In this document: one piece after another, positions 6,218 through 6,309 of the stretch
How the letters are laid out: each line of letters opens with the position of its first letter
How positions within the stretch are numbered: the stretch's first letter is position 1
Assembly (NCBI GenBank): GCA_035632095.1
Contig: DASQHM010000113.1
Location: 1-6,309 of the forward strand
Source of the DNA: DASQHM01 sp035632095
GTDB taxonomy: Bacteria > Pseudomonadota > Alphaproteobacteria > Ferrovibrionales > Ferrovibrionaceae
Length of the DNA stretch: 6,309 nucleotides
Reading direction: 5' to 3'
Notes under the pieces: model-generated
The model's input: only the letters and a program-made list of their open reading frames with translations
Databases searched by the model: none
What the model was told of the DNA's origin: nothing
Made by a program: the position numbers and the translations under genes

Positions 6218-6309
6218 ATGCTGCAGCAGGACCAGGTGGTTCAAGCGCGCAAGCTGCTTGGCTATCTCGAGACCCGCACCACGGCGATGGTCGAGGGGGT
6301 CTATCGAAA
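6218..6309 (+). CDS. N-terminus of a probable Rieske ring-hydroxylating oxygenase alpha subunit (3' truncated by window)
   Basis: Only the first 30 codons are present (MLQQDQVVQARKLLGYLE, then TRTTAMVEGVYR), running off the window edge. The start is well supported: ATG at 6218 follows GGGAGG with a 7-nt spacer, and the frame has strong G/C third-position bias. A leader of the form 'LLxYLExRTTAM...VYR' is one I recall at the beginning of some Rieske non-haem iron oxygenase large subunits, ahead of the [2Fe-2S] domain; the diagnostic CxH...CxxH motif would lie beyond the window, so this is a recollection-based call. Such enzymes insert oxygen into aromatic or steroid-like substrates in the cytoplasm. 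Divergence from a TetR gene with a palindrome between them fits an inducible catabolic gene. ATG at 6213 opens another frame, but its codon usage is poor. Confidence 0.5.
   Translation, partial: MLQQDQVVQARKLLGYLETRTTAMVEGVYR

Noticed and set aside
1..6309. tRNA, rRNA, CRISPR array, insertion sequence ends, integrase or phage genes
   Set aside because: No cloverleaf-like segment, regularly spaced repeat, terminal inverted repeat or transposase motif was seen. Composition looks even across the window, apart from the AT-richer tetR intergenic region.

Overview
The window is GC-rich bacterial chromosomal-type DNA with strong G/C preference at third codon positions in every gene. It is densely packed and shows no sign of a mobile element. 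The mix of families (ExeA-like ATPase with a Sel1-like tail, secreted FecR protein, CHASE2 adenylate cyclase, TetR regulator, Rieske-type oxygenase start) fits a high-GC proteobacterium. Alphaproteobacteria is my best guess, by impression of protein families and composition only.

Layout. At 20-1951 (+) lies a 643-residue, single-pass membrane protein. Its N-terminal half resembles an ExeA-type AAA ATPase that has lost its Walker A lysine, and its C-terminus carries a Sel1/TPR-like tail. Converging on it, only 19 bp away, is a small minus-strand protein (1971-2546) with an excisionase/MerR-like helix-turn-helix and a coiled coil. Upstream of that on the minus strand come a CHASE2-domain class III adenylate cyclase (2604-4733), a secreted FecR-domain protein (4750-5382) and a TetR-family regulator (5479-6123). 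Reading along the minus strand the order is tetR, fecR-like, cyclase, HTH protein, with gaps of 96, 16 and 57 bp. The last three, and possibly all four, could be one transcript. Diverging from tetR is the start of a plus-strand gene at 6218 that runs off the window. Its first 30 residues look like the start of a Rieske ring-hydroxylating oxygenase alpha subunit.

How they may work together. The FecR-like protein (periplasmic) and the CHASE2 cyclase (periplasmic sensor, cytoplasmic catalytic domain) form a tight pair that could be a cell-envelope-to-cAMP signalling module. The cyclase retains all the catalytic residues I can check. The 94-bp tetR/oxygenase intergenic region holds an 18-bp imperfect palindrome between two TATAGT -10-like elements, one on each strand. 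This suggests that the TetR protein represses both itself and the oxygenase gene. All intergenic gaps are under 100 bp. I found no RNA gene, CRISPR array, insertion sequence or convincing intrinsic terminator.
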